Shown one piece after another: positions 12,901 to 25,285 of a stretch of 64,000 bases of DNA. How positions within the stretch are numbered: position 1 is the stretch's first letter; the number at the start of each line of letters is the position of its first letter. The stretch is from Phyllostachys edulis. Lineage: Eukaryota > Streptophyta > Magnoliopsida > Poales > Poaceae. Location of the stretch: NCBI GenBank assembly GCA_036346405.1, contig CM070548.1, forward strand, positions 61,874,611-61,938,610, read 5' to 3'. The position numbers and the translations under genes were made by a program. The notes under the pieces were generated by a model. The model was not told where the DNA came from and searched no databases. It was given only the letters and a program-made list of their open reading frames with translations.

Positions 12901-13479
12901 GCCACCGAGGACTTCACATCGCCAAGCCGTTAAGCGCATCTTCAGGTATTTACACTCTACCCTCCAGAATGGCATTTGATATTCCTGTTCTTCTTCGCTA
13001 TCCATTCGAGGGTTTTCTGATTCTGATTTTGCGGGCTGTTGGCTAGATAGGAAGAGTACCTCTAGCACTTGTCATTTCTTAGGCACTTCTCTTGTCTCTT
13101 GGTCGCCTAGGAAGCGGTTTTACATTGCACAATCCATCGTCAAATTTTAATATGTAGTCTTCTTTGCTAGTTCTCAGTAGTTAGATTTTGTGGATGGTGT
13201 CCACTCTTAAGGGGGTTAAATTTTGCTAGTGTTTCTCTTTTCTGTGATAACACTTCTGCTATTAATATTACTAAAAACTCAGTGCAACATTCTAGGACCA
13301 AGCACATAGACATTCGCTATCACTTCCTTAGAGACCACGTTGAGAAGGGTGATATTGTGCTGCATTTTGTGGAGTCCGATGCTCAGTTAGCCGATATCCT
13401 CACCAAGCCTTTAGACCCAACAAGGTTTGCCACATTGAGAAGTGAGTTAGGGGTAATTTATCCCTATGGGTTGGTTTGA
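9994..13479 (+). pseudogene. S1 pol: protease, integrase, reverse transcriptase and RNase H (decayed)
   Basis: The protease active site DSG lies at 10347-10355 in WFVDSGCSHHM. A GAG-pre-integrase zinc domain (about 10720-10870) leads to the integrase core, with catalytic Asp at 10928 and 11117 and Glu at 11225. The usual SDNGTEF is SDNSMEF here, two transition-type changes next to the second Asp. RT covers about 11990-12660, with YVDD at 12532-12543. RNase H covers about 13000-13479 and ends in TKHIDIRYHFLRDHVEKG and a DILTKPLD tail. In-frame stops occur at 11860, 12016, 12166 and 12661, and frameshifts lie between 11430 and 11450 and around 12740. The order with integrase before RT is diagnostic of Ty1/copia. 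Confidence 0.9.
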
Positions 13480-15232
13480 GAGGGGGTTGGATCCTTTCTG
13501 ATCTTACCTTGTTCATCTGATCTTTTCTTGATCTTCTTTTGAACTTTTTGATCCTTTTTGATCTTTTTAGGCTTTTGAGCTTTTATTGCATCTCATTGTG
13601 TCATATTGCATTCATATGAAAAATCACAAAAAAAATGCATTGTAATTTAAGCTTTTCTGCTTATCTTTTAAACTTGATGAAGCTTTGCTTATTACCCTTT
13701 GGAGCTTTAGTATTTCAATTCTTGCTCAATGCCATGTCTAGTTCTTTGACTTGCTAGAATTATCATGCTTTCACATGTGTAGCTAAGTCTTTGCTGTATG
13801 AGCTAGAACTTTAAGACAACTCGAACTAAAAACGCAATTTGTGGATGTTTTAGTTAGTTCTTGAAGAGTGCTCCTTTTGTGACATTGGCCCTGTCAAAAT
13901 TGCTGTGTTAGCTCTTGAATCTAAAATTGATCATTACTTGAGCTTCTTGTGCTTTTGAGAATCTAAAACTGCTCATGTGCAAAATAAAAAAAAAAATCAA
14001 TTTCAAGATTTTCTTATGCTTAATTTATGCCAAACTATTCTTACGAGACTGCATGTCATAGACATGAACTTGGAGATAGTTTGATGATCCAAACGATCTC
14101 ATGGGGACTGCTTGTCGAAACTAATATGAACCTCAAGATTTGTCGCCCTGGTAGAAGCTTAGGAGGAGTTTGTGGATGGCTCCTAGTCCAGGATCTTCTT
14201 CACTAAGATATACCTTTTGTCAACTAGTGGTCGAAGCTTAGGAAAAGTTTGTGGATGGCTCCTAGTCCAGGATCTTCTTCTCTAAGTTAGCCCATTAGTT
14301 AACTTCAATATTCATTGCAAATGAAAAATTGTTGAAAAATGAGCGTTTGAGAAAAATTGAGCAAAATGATTCATTTCAAGACCTGTTTGTCTCTTAATGT
14401 GGTCTTTGTTAGCTTTTTGATCTCACATTGACATTTTGACATGGCCATTATCATTTTAGGATCCCTGTTGATGAACTTGCTAAATTTGAAGTTTTGCTTA
14501 AATTGATAAATTTCATTGCTTTACATTAAGCCTCTGAGCTTAGCTTTGATATATATGTCTTAACATGATCTTGCTAGTGCTTTCAGGCTTGATAGGTCTT
14601 ATGCAATATTAGAAATGCTAGCTTGTTCTTTTGGGTAATCTCCAAAGCTTCTTGTAATCAAAAATTGAAAAATACAAAAAAAATGAAGTCACTCCATTGC
14701 ATTTCATGCATGCTCCTTCTTATGCTTTTTCCTTATTCTGCATTTGTCATCTCTGGACGAGAGGAAGGCGTGATTCCTTGATGACTCTATTGTCCAAGGG
14801 GGAGAAGAAGTAACAAAAAAGTTAAAAGGGGAGCTTTTTGGAGAAAAGGGAGGAAAATGAAATTTGTTGAAAATTGGTGATCATAGTGAGGGGGAGTATC
14901 TTATTTGCATTCTTTTGATCTTATTGTCTTTTCTGAACTTGAATTGTAATTCTTAGATCCTCACAATGATCAAAGGTCAATTTGAACAATTGTTCTTTCA
15001 TATGGACCTTAAGTGAGATTTTTGACTCCTTTCTGGAGTTTGAAGCTTTCTTGCTTTCTTTTGCTCGATCTCACTTGTCTTTGCTATTCTGAAGCCAACT
15101 TGGTTATTTCCTTTGCTTTCTCTTGCATATGGACCAAGTTGTGCCTTTGCGCGAAAACGAAAGTATTTTACTTTTCAAACCTCAAAACTTACATTTTTGG
15201 AAAATTACCAATGTGTTCATCAAGGGGTAGAT
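13480..15232 (+). other. Non-coding 3' spacer of S1 with a local duplication and the polypurine tract
   Basis: No coding capacity was found between the pol stop and the 3' LTR. Two related copies of about 60 bp start near 14150 and 14228; both contain GTTTGTGGATGGCTCC followed by TAGTCCAGGATC. The purine tract CAAGGGGTAGAT ends directly before the LTR at 15233. SIRE-lineage copia elements may carry an env-like frame in this position. None is recognisable here. Confidence 0.7.
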
Positions 15233-17295
15233 TGTGGATATCATGGGTATATGCTCATGATCTTAGGATGATGGTACAATTGGCAATGGCGTTGAAGGTT
15301 TATCGAATCACGCGTTTTCAGCGAAGTTCAAACCGCTGTTAGGCAAGTGGCGGTCTGACCGGCCCAGGTGGCAGTCTGACCGGCCAAGGGGACGGTCAGA
15401 CCGGCTTTGGGAAATCGGTTAGATCGGCCATAATGAGATGTTGGATTTTGGAGCTAGGCCAAAAATAGAGGGTGTAGGCAAGAGAGTAGATTCTACTACA
15501 CTTGGTCTCATAATTTTTGGAGCTTCCAGGCAAAAGTTCTATTGGTTTGAAAATTCCAGTAGGTTTTGGATTTTCAGAAAGGAAATTTTGGCTAAGTCCC
15601 ACTGGTGGTCGAGACCAGATAGCAGTGTGATCGAGGCCGACCGCCAAAGTGGCGATCGACCGTTTTGGTTTGTTCATCGGCCAACTCGGTGGCGATGATT
15701 GTTTGGTTAGGTCAAGTTTATGTGTTTCATGGCATATGTGTTGCATGATGCATGTTTTGACTAACATGGGTCAAGTTGTGAAGAACTTGTTCCCAGAATC
15801 GATTTCTTTGTCTATTGTTGTGCAGGTTGCTTGGAGGTCAATGACAGTCAACGGCGAGGATGATCGGGACTAAGCTTGGAGAGCTGAGGTCCAGAACGAT
15901 CGAGGATGTCGGGTGAGGTCAATGGAGTCAAGCACGGCGCAAAAGGGACAAAGGTGACCGAACAGGCGATTCGGTTACAACGGAGTTGGATCAGCGGCGC
16001 TGGGTCGGTGCAAGTGCCATGGTGGTTTCAGTGGGAGCCGGATGGGAGAGACTTGCCGGCATGATGAGAGCCGCTGGATCAACCTACACATGGCGAAGCA
16101 TGGGAGGTGCTTCACGAAGATGGGACTCGGTCTTCGAAAAAGATCGAGAAGGGGTATTTTGGGAATTTTTTCAAATACCGCCTTGGTGACCTTTTGCCAA
16201 CCCTCGGTGCAAGACGGTACGTGGAGAAGTGGATTAGGTTAAGAGGAGATGAAGATGACGCTTTAAAATGCGCGCGTATGTAACCTGTTTGTTGCGGGCC
16301 TTAACGGGAGCCCATTAGGGTTAACTCTTCTAGAAGGTTTAGCCTCCACTATAAATAGAGGAGGGAGGTGGCTGCACCCCCTTCAACCCTTTCATTACAT
16401 TGTAAACCCTAGTTTTGCTTTTGTGCTTAGGGAAGGATAGTTGGATGTTAGGGTTCTAGAGAGTTGGATTTGATTTCGTGCTCATGTATTGAGTCTTTGT
16501 CCTCCATTGATGGAGTGACTATAAACCAATACCATATCAAATCAATCCAAAGAAAGTTCTCTCAAAGATGAGTTCATTTGCTTTCTTTCTCTCTATTTGG
16601 TGATTTTGAGTTTTTCTTTGATCCGCAAGTTTTTGCTTGGTTTCTTACCTTGATCTCTTTATTTGGTGATTTTGAGTCTTTCTTTGATCCGCAAGTTTTT
16701 GCTTGGTTTCTTACCTTGATCTAACTTACTGTGACATGTAGGAACTCATCTAGGATCATCTTGATCATCAATCACCCACGAGTAAGTTTGTAGATCATAT
16801 TTCGATTTTGACTCGGTTTTTGAGCACTCTTCGTTCAAACTAAAAAAGATAGGAACTTTGGCATGGATCTATGCGATCCTTGATTGGAATAGGTTCCCAA
16901 TATCTTAGAGAAGGTGTGTCTTAAATTTGGTAAGGTTGGCCTTACGAATCAAAAGTTAGATCGATTTGAGTTTTGGTTTTCGGGCTGATTTCATTGTTCA
17001 TTGGCCTGGAGGTCTGACCGCCATGTATTGAGAGGTCAAACCGATTTCCAAAGGTCAGACCGATTTCTTATTGGAGGTCAGACCACCCAACTCATTTAGG
17101 TTTTGAGTTTTTATGTTTTTGGTCTATTTGCTTCGGGGTTTTGATTGGATTCAATACAAGTCTTCCACTGTGATTGTATATTGATCTTCATAGCTTTTAT
17201 AGCTATTGGAGTGAAAATCGTATTGAATTCGATCAAAGTGAAAAATAAATCGTGCTCCTATTCACCCCCCCTCTAGTCGCCTTTTCAGTCCAACA
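15233..17295 (+). repeat. 3' LTR of copia S1
   Basis: The LTR is 2063 bp and matches 5907-7951 throughout. A good TATA box (TATAAATAG) lies at 16350-16358. A 66-bp tandem duplication (16591-16654 and 16655-16720), containing CTTTGATCCGCAAG, is present only in this LTR and explains most of the length difference. Confidence 0.9.
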
Positions 17296-17300
17296 CAAAT
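17296..17300. repeat. Right target-site duplication of copia S1 (CAAAT)
   Basis: Five bases after the CCAACA end of S1. It pairs with CAAAC at 5902-5906, with one mismatch. Confidence 0.75.
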
Positions 17301-18544
17301 GAATGCGAAGCTCCAGAATCGAATAAAACTGCAGCTAGCACTGAATTTACTAGGAATATACCTAGTACAACATCGGGGGAGGTCTGGGCTTCCTCTACGA
17401 CCACATGGTTCACACGTCCCCTTCCAAAAGATTGAGAGGTCCTAGCTTGAGGAGGTCCTGCGGCTTGCTGGGAGGTCCTAGCAGGGAGAGGTCCTAAAGA
17501 GGAGGTCCTAGGGGCTGCTTGAGTCCTTTGTGGGCATTGGCTGGCATAATGCCCCACTTGATGACACTTAAAGCAAGTGATCCCTACCACTGGAGAGGTC
17601 TTTGAGGGCTGATTGCTGCCGCTAGTGATGCATCGCTGACCTGGGACAGCTGAACGAGAAGTCTTGGCTGAGGTCCTGGGGGGGTCCAGGAGGTACTTGG
17701 CGCCTATGTTGGTGCTGTACAAAAGTCTTGGCATGCTGAGGAGGTCTTTGTTGAGCACTAGAGGGTGACATCTTCCTCTTGTAAGCCTCGGAAAGCTCCC
17801 TGCGAGATTCTTCAATGAGCAAAGCTTTATTTACTATGTGCTGAAAATCAGCATAGTTATTGCCAATGACTTGAACTTTCAGGCTGGGATGGAGACCTCG
17901 CTTAAAACGCTTCTAGCGTGCATCATCGGTGGCAACATCTTCACGGGCATAACGTGACAACTGAGTGAACTTGGTGAGATACTCACTCACAGTCATATTG
18001 CCTTGTTTAAGATCCCGAAACTCATTTTTCTTCATCTCAACCTTCCCATCGGGGACATGGGAATGGCGAAAAGCTGCTACAAACTCAACCCATGTAACCA
18101 CTCGGCCGCTGCACCTTCTAATTGATGTGATGTAAACAAGACCTTCTCTCTGTCTTTACAGCGGGCAATATCCAGCTTCTTCTCAGTTGATCTCAGCCAA
18201 TCATCCACATCCAGAGGCTCCGGGGAGCTCGAAAAGGTGGCTGGGCGAGTTTTCATAAACTCTGACAACCTTGATTGAGGATGAACCGAGGGTGGAGGTG
18301 GCGGCACAACTGCTGCTTGGCTGTTTTGGCTCATCAAGGTCAGTAAGGCAGTGGTGGTCTGACTTTGCTGGGCCATCATTTGATTCATATTTTGCATCAT
18401 GGAACTCATCATTTGATCTTGGGCTGCCACAAACTGCCCTAAACTTTGATCTGACACTGCCACTGGAGGAGGTGGTGGTGGAGGCAACTGTTCTGAGGGC
18501 TCATTCTGACTTGTTGATTGCCGAGTTTGAGCCATCTGCACCAA
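17301..18544 (-). pseudogene. Element A gag and start of protease (decayed)
   Basis: On the minus strand the frame begins at 18544 or at the second Met at 18535 (MAQTRQSTSQNEP). It has a Pro-rich and Gln/Met-rich N-terminus, then the retrotransposon gag domain (about 18300-17910: DVDDWLRSTEKKLD, EYLTKFTQLSRYA). A CCHC knuckle (CFKCHQVGHYASQC) lies at about 17530-17572. The protease motif FDSGASHS is at about 17302-17323, right beside the S1 insertion. A stop at about 17913 and shifts around 17640-17800 and 18080-18110 break the frame. The rest of pol lies beyond S1, at 5901 and downward, and continues in the matching protease frame. Confidence 0.85.
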
Positions 18545-19053
18545 AACCTCTCTGGTTTAAAAGATAAGAAGGAAAGCATAATAAATAAGAGGGAATAGCA
18601 CAAAGATAAGCTAGAGCAGGGGAGAAAGATGGATTATTCTATTAGAGGTGACTCGACTAGATTCAAAAACAAAAGCCCAAAAAGGCTTAAAAAGAGACAA
18701 TAAAACTACAAACAGAGGTCCTAATGACCAAGCTAAGCGAAACTGAAATTATAAAGGGATCACTACCAACCTAGCCTTACCAAGTCGGCCCTATGGAGGT
18801 TACAGAGGCAAGGAGGTCAAGTTAAAATTTGAAAACAAAGTTCCAGAGGAGGTAAGATAACAGAACCAAAGAAAAAGATAAGAATGAAGTAGAATAAGAT
18901 AAGAAGAGATTGAGACAAGGTAAGTATAGCATAGGACAAGATAAGAAAAGGAACCACCAAACAAATTATAAAGTTGGTTTGATTTAGAAAATAGCTTTTG
19001 AATCAAACTAAAATGACCTTTCTACCTATGCCCACGTCCTACAGCTGACCAGG
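18545..19053 (-). other. 5' leader of element A
   Basis: About 510 bp between the PBS and the gag start, rich in A and G on the plus strand, with no supported reading frame. It would hold the packaging signal of the element. Confidence 0.55.
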
Positions 19054-19065
19054 GCTCTGATACCA
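19054..19065 (-). other. Primer-binding site of element A (initiator tRNA-Met type)
   Basis: The minus strand reads TGGTATCAGAGC, exactly the common plant tRNA-iMet complement, four bases inside the LTR end (TGTGACGCC on the plus strand, from 19070). Confidence 0.85.
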
Positions 19066-19069
19066 CCTT

Positions 19070-20011
19070 TGTGACGCCTTCCTCTCGGAATGCACGGGAC
19101 AGGGCAAATACCGGAATTTTTTTTTGTGTGAGCGCGCCCCGGTACTACCGCACCAAGGAGCGGTAGTACTGCCCACAGGTTCCGAGAGAGGAGGTCTGTC
19201 CGGACCTCCCAGGAGATCTTCAAAGACCTCCTGGAGGTTCTGATTGAGTGCACTGAGCTAGTCACAGGAGTCCAAGCTAGCTCGCACAAAATAACATAGG
19301 TGTGACCACAACCACATGGCCAAACACAAGATGAAGCAGACAAATTAAACCTTGCATTAAACGAGACCTTATGGTCATAGCTTGCTTACAGCAGTTCGCC
19401 AACTTGGGCTTACAAAAACGACAAAGGGAGAACCTTTACAGCAGAAACACCAAACGCTTCCAAGCCATCCGGCAAGCTCATAGGCTGTCGAGTAGAGGAC
19501 GTCCTAGGCAGCCGGGTCGTCAAAGATCTCCTCCTCGAAGAGGTCTGAGCATCCTTGCACTTGATCATCTTCGACCACTGTTTTAACACAGGGCTTACAG
19601 CCATGAGTACTTTGAATGTACTCAGCAATTCGCAGGGAGCAATTATGCAAATAATATTCATGCATTAGCTTAGCAATGAGGGCTGTAGGGTTAGTTGCAA
19701 AAAGCAAAGTTTGACAGTAAATAACATGTATAGATTGACAAGCTCACTTTTGAAACAATAATACTTAAGTACATTTGTTGATAAGAGGAGGAGTGAGCAC
19801 CAACCCACTTGGGGGAGGTTTGGTCACACCCACGACCAGGATCTCTCCCGAGACCTCTCTAGAGCACCAACTCCAGAGTTCCCAAGACCACTTGGGGGAG
19901 GTCTGGTCGCACCCACGACCAGGACCTCTCCCAAGATCTCTCTGGAGCACCAATTCAAGAGTTCCCAAAGACCTCCCTAGGGTTCCAAGATCTCCTCTGA
20001 GCACCCACTCA
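19070..20011 (-). repeat. 5' LTR of element A, first part
   Basis: The LTR edge nearest the PBS starts at 19070 on the plus strand (TGTGACGCC, so minus ends GGCGTCACA). From 19301 it matches the window start. It is cut at 20011 by gypsy B and resumes at 35729. A palindromic pair, CGGTACTACCGC and GCGGTAGTACTG, lies at 19140-19172. The 83-bp duplication recurs at about 19805-19970. Confidence 0.88.
20007..20011. repeat. Left target-site duplication of gypsy B (ACTCA)
   Basis: ACTCA directly precedes TGTAACATCC and recurs at 35724-35728. The intact left LTR of A has a single ACTCA at the same place, which confirms the duplication. Confidence 0.93.
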
Positions 20012-23000
20012 TGTAACATCCCAAGTGTATAATTAGGGTTATTCAAGTATAATTATATGTGTAGAAATTAAAACTTTTTCTCACATCTTGAAAAACCCTA
20101 AAATCTCATGTGATTCGTGTCCAAGAGTTGTGTAATCTAAAAACACAAAGCTCTTGTTGACCAAAAGTCAAATTCATTTTCCATTTATCTAAAATCTTGT
20201 GCCAATCAATTGGAAATATTTTCCTTGGTCCAAAAACTGATGTGGGACCCTCTGAAAAATATCACAAGTTGTAAAACTAGTTTGATAAATTTTGGAGGTA
20301 AAACAATCCTTTAAACAACCTTAATGAATTTCCTGAGAAAAATGCATTGCATAATAACCTCTGGAAAATTTCTGTAAGGTTAATCATGTTGTCAGCAAGC
20401 TCCAGTTAAAATTTCATCAAATTTGGAGCTCATTTGCTAGCCCAAACAATTCTGCAAAGTCTCAATTTGTTTAAAAGTTCAAATTCAAAAACCTCAGACT
20501 GCTCCTTGGGCTAGCCATGTTCAAAAGCTGGTCCAAATTTCAACCCCTTTGGACCTCCTCAACCAGTGCTCGCACCCCAGAGACCTCCCTCTCCATTTAA
20601 TCAGTCGCAGCCGTTGGATTCACATCCAACACCCACGACCTCCTCCGCGCTAACACCAAGAAAGACCTTCCCACCTCATGAGGTCATAGCCATTGGATCA
20701 AAGATCCACGGCCACGACCTCCCCGTGTGTGAAACCTCAAAGACCTCCTCGAGTTGTTAAACCATCGCAATGAGGTCATCCCATTTGTTGAGGTCGTGGC
20801 CGTTGGATCAAATCCAACCGCCACGACCTCCTCCTCAACATACTCAACAGTCCTCCCACTGCGTGAGGTCTTGGCCCTTGATTCAAGATCCACGGCCTGA
20901 CCTCCCTCCTGTTAAAACCACTTAGACATCCCATTTACGTGAGGTCATAGCCCTTGGATTAAAAATCTAAGGCCATGACCTCCTTGTCTTTCTTCGCTTT
21001 TGGATCTCGCTCAACGCACGAGATCAATGAGCCGCTCGACCACCCAATATTGACCATTGGATTTACATCTTACGATGCCGCTAACAAATGGGCGATTCGG
21101 ACCATCGCGTGAGCCCTTAGATCCAAATCGAGTGCTAAGACCTCCTTTGCGCTTCGCCAGTCCTCGACCTCCCTTATTCACTTTGTGCGTATTAGACCTC
21201 CCCATCGTCGGTGCCCTTGGATTTACATCCAAAGGCCATGACCTCCCCTCATGTCTTTTGATCGCGTGCAGTAAGTCCTCATTGGAGGTCCGCACTGCTG
21301 GATGGAGATCCAACGCTTTGGACCTCTGTCCATTTCCTCACGTCGCGCTTTCACGTTAAGTGAAATCGTGAGGCCATGACCTCCCACGTTTGATCGTGTG
21401 GCCGGACCTCCTCCCGGCCACTTAAAAACATAACGGTTCAAAATGGGATCCGATGGCGGGACCTCCTCGAGGTCTCATCCAATGGCCACTAGGACCTCCC
21501 CTTTCTTCTCCTTCCTCTGGCGCGTGGGAGCTTCGAAAGATGCATTTAATGCATGTCCGAGCAGGAGGTACTGCTCATGACTCTTTTTGACCGCATTTAA
21601 TGCAGTCGACTTTCCGCCTCAATGGTCGGCCGAGCCTCGCCCTTGTCATCCCCATGTCTTGTCCACTCCATAGACCATGCCATGGGCCAAGCTCACCATG
21701 AGCTTAGCCGGTGGTCTAAGACCTCAATTGCCCTAGGATAAAACCACCCCCACCGTCCTTTGGCTTCCTTTGCACACCATCGTCACTTTGCTCACACCAC
21801 TGTGTTTGTGAGCTCTAAAACACCAAAGTCTCCTTGGCGCCATTGTTGGACTTGAAGTTCCTCGGTGGACAAGGGTCATGGGGTTTCCACCTTTCTCCTT
21901 GCTTCCTGTTGTGCTTTCCTCTGGGACCAAGACCTCACTCGCTTTGGTTTGAACTTTTACAGAGGTGGACAAAGTTGAGCTGGAGCTTTGGCCGTGGAGC
22001 ACCCTCTTCCCCAACTCCGCCACCACCTCCACGACCTCCCGGCATCTTAAGGACCTCCGGTACCTCCCGATAGTCCTTAGTCTTTGCACTGCGTGGATGT
22101 TGTCATGAGCTCTTATTTGGCACACGCTTGTATGTCGCGCGGAGCTTCTTTTTGCTTTTCGTATTTTGCCCGTGCGGGTCACCTTGGCCCTCTCCGGCTC
22201 GCCGGCGTTCAAAGCCGCCGTCGCCGTCGAGAGGAGGTCCACTGGGTGCGCAACGTTATTGTGCACTCAGTGGTATCATTGGACCTCAACGGCGAGCTCT
22301 ACATCGCCGGCGAGGATCCTTTCTTCACGCTCGGGATTTTGTCGGACGTCCCGAGCGTGTCATTGTCGTTTTTGGACAAAGATTCGCCGAGTTATTGCGC
22401 TCATCATTTGCCCAAATTATTGCAATCAATAGCGTGTCTTAACTGTCCTTAAATCCACCATTTATTGCGCGCCATTAATTCCTCCCGCGCGCGGACCTCA
22501 TCGTGGTCCCGCGCATTTATCTCATGTCCAAGCACGCGTGCGTCGCGCGAGCTCGACGCCGGACCTCCTCAGGAGATCCGAGCGTCCAAGACCTCCTTGG
22601 CGCAATCTTGGCCGTCCAGACCTCCCTGGAGGTCGGTGACGTTGAGGACCTCCTCTGGGACCTCCTCGAGGTCATCTCACCATGAGGACCTCCCCTTTTG
22701 GTCTGGTCCGCCCCGGACCTCCCCATCATCGTTGTGGTTCGTTGGATCCTCAATCTACGGCCACGACCTCCCCTCACCTCGCGCATGTGCGTGGTTAGGA
22801 GGTCCAGGACCTCTGGACCTCCCATGTGCGTGTGTGTTGTCCTCTGGGGAGGTCTGAGCCGTTAGATCTGTGATCTGTGGCTCACGACCTCCCATGTCTC
22901 TGTGAGTTTTAGAAATGTCAGTAAATTCTTAAGTATGAACTGAAATAAGGTATAAACTTTAGAATTTCATATCTCTTTCATTTTAATTCCAAATGAGGTC

Positions 23001-25285
23001 ATTCAAATTGTGTTAGCTCTGTCTTGAACTTGACCTTAATCCAAAAATGATTGTAAGTTGAGTTCAGCTCCAGAGCACAGTTAGCCACTAGGTTTTAAAA
23101 CTAACTTTAAACATACATTCAAATTAATGCTTAACTTGTAAAAATTCATAACTAATGCTCTGTAGATTCTTTTTAAGTGAGACCAACTTTGTTAGCTTCC
23201 TCTATTAATGAACTCACTGTAAAAATTAGATTTGAGCATATTGCTGTTATAGAAATAAGGACTTGTGCATTATAATTTTGTTCAAGTTCTTGTTTTTGAA
23301 AAATTATAGAAAGTGCAATATAGCTCCAAATGGGATGAACTCAATTGTGTTATTCATCTCATGAGGTGCTGGTTTCACAGTAAAAATCTCAGCCTCACCA
23401 CTTTTCTAGAAAATGTTGTCTCATAATTAAATTAGTGAATAGTGCAGTTTGGTATTTTCAGGGCTGAGCAGAATTGTTTTGCTCATAACTTTTGCATTAA
23501 GAATCCAAATCCATTGGTTCTTGTTGCTAAATTCCTAAAATCACCCTCTTACGGCTGTAGAAATTTCAGAGAATTTGGAGTTTGTTTGCTGTGCTGTCTT
23601 GTTGTTTTTCGTCGTTCTTATCGGTTCTTTATCGCTTTTTCCGTTAGGTTTCGACATTTGTTGTGATCCATAAACGACCCTCCGCAACAAAGTGACCAGC
23701 AGCAAGGCAAGCAGTTTGACCATTTCCATCATGTCCCATTACTTTAAAGCTTACTACTTTGTTTTACTTCTATGTATGCATGCTACTTTGTGTTAAATGT
23801 CGCTAGCTTTCCTATAGTTGCATAATCTGTAGGAATTATTATCCTCTACTACCAATGAGCCTAGGTTATTCGCTGTGGTTTGAGCTCGTTGGATGAGCTC
23901 TCATCACTTAGTAGTTTACGTTAATATTGCTTAGACATGCTTAGCTATCGGTAGTAATGGGCGATCATCGACTTAGTCGATGGTCTTGATCACACAAGTA
24001 TTATTATTCCTCCTATATGTCCAGCACTTGTGCTTTGATTAATTTGTAAGATCAAAACTGAAAATAAAATGTTGATTTAGACTTGGGCATATTGGATGGA
24101 TGGTGCGGTTTTGGAATGTGGTGGTATGCCCGGTCCCTAAGGACCGAGTACTTGGGTCACTAAGCCAAGCGCTTTTATGTGCTAACCACACGAGGGGATA
24201 TGGGACCTCTCTTGACTAAGTACTTTGGGAGGTGTTAATTATGAGCTGGTTGGTGGGTATGTTTTAATAAAATCTGTGTGTGTGGTGTTGGGAGGGAGCA
24301 TTGGCGCACCGGTTAGGGCTGCCTAATGTGTCTTGTCCCCGTGGGTTCGGCTCGTAATTAGCATCGTCCATTGGAAATGTCTCGTAGGACTTAGCCGTCT
24401 TGCAGACACCAAAGGTCGTGTGCCTAAAGGAAAGGCGATCTCGGCGTGTGGGTACATTGGTACACCCCTGCAGGATAAAACTATTCAATAGCCTCGTCCT
24501 AGGTTATGGACATGCTTGGTAAGGTCGTTCAAGACTAGTCTCAACCTTTTAATTAAAACTTGATGGGTTGGTATGAGCGGGAGTTCATGCTATTGTTGTG
24601 GTGACTAAGGGTTAGTCACTTCCGTGTTTGTTCTTGTTGTTGTTATTATGTTATTATCGCGTTGTATTTCAACAATTAAAAATGCTTTATCAAATTGCCT
24701 TCAATCTATTATGTTATTGCAAATAAATGTGCTTTATGCTAAAATGAGTCCAAAGCCTCATCCACTTAAATAAAGCTTGCATGTAGCTATTTATAGTTAC
24801 GTTATCTCACACGTAAGTCTTGCGAGTACTTTATGTACTCATCTGCAAGTGGTTGTGGTAATTTTTTTTGTGGCATTTGTTGCAGAGGAAGAAGGAGAGC
24901 TCCAAGAGCCTCTCTTTTGTGCTACGTGTTGCGCTTTCTTGACGACTAGCTTGGCGGTCCCACGATGCCTAGGGTTAAGGCACACCGATTGGCTTTGTGT
25001 TATAGCCATCTTTATGGCACTTTTGCTTCATTGTTATCTTTTTATTTGTTACTATTTGGCCTAAGGGCCTCTCTTTTGTAATAGCTATTCCATATTAATA
25101 TTAACTTCTGGTTTGTTGCTTATGTACTATGTGTTGTATGGAATTGATATACTCTTTTGTTGTGAGGTATGTATACTGCATTCTGGGGAGTATACATTTC
25201 TCGAGACCGGGTTTATTTGGTTGATAATACTAGGGTCAATTGGATGACTAAGTATTATGAGCCTAATAAACATCGGGGTCTCACA
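20012..25285 (+). repeat. 5' LTR of element B
   Basis: The LTR is 5274 bp, matched end to end by 30451-35723. A GC-rich middle (20570-22900) holds a series of AGGTC...GACCT hairpins; the outer parts are AT-rich and almost identical between the two copies. Several open frames in the GC-rich part (for example 21733-22266 minus and 22084-22452 plus) are not conserved between the copies because of small indels. I do not call them genes. Confidence 0.93.
20605..22895. repeat. Series of long AGGTC...GACCT hairpins in the element B LTR
   Basis: About ten imperfect palindromes of 35-45 bp follow the plan AGGTC, TGGCC or TAGCC, TTGGAT, short loop, ATCCA, GGCCA, GACCT. The best copy is at about 20790-20831, where GTCGTGGCCGTTGGAT is answered by ATCCAACCGCCACGAC. 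Others lie at about 20680-20723, 20863-20905, 20941-20985, 21208-21247, 21284-21325 and 22845-22890. The same series is present at about 31035-33320 in the other LTR. Confidence 0.8.

Larger units (their letters stand above)
5907..17295 (+). mobile_element. S1: SIRE/Maximus-like Ty1/copia retrotransposon inserted in element A
   Basis: The element begins TGTGGATATC and ends GTCCAACA. Its LTRs are 5907-7951 and 15233-17295, with a PBS after the first and a purine tract before the second. The gag is very long, with a coiled-coil middle. Protease, integrase and RT-RNase H follow in copia order. A 1.75-kb non-coding stretch separates pol from the 3' LTR, where SIRE-type elements often have extra sequence. 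The assignment to SIRE/Maximus rests on the long gag, the 2-kb LTRs and this 3' spacer, and is an inference. The coding part carries many stop codons, so the copy is inactive. Confidence 0.9.

Noticed and set aside
21733..22452. Overlapping open frames on both strands in the GC-rich part of the element B LTR
   Set aside because: The matching frames at 32195-32872 are disrupted differently by indels, and the sequence is LTR, so they follow base composition rather than coding.
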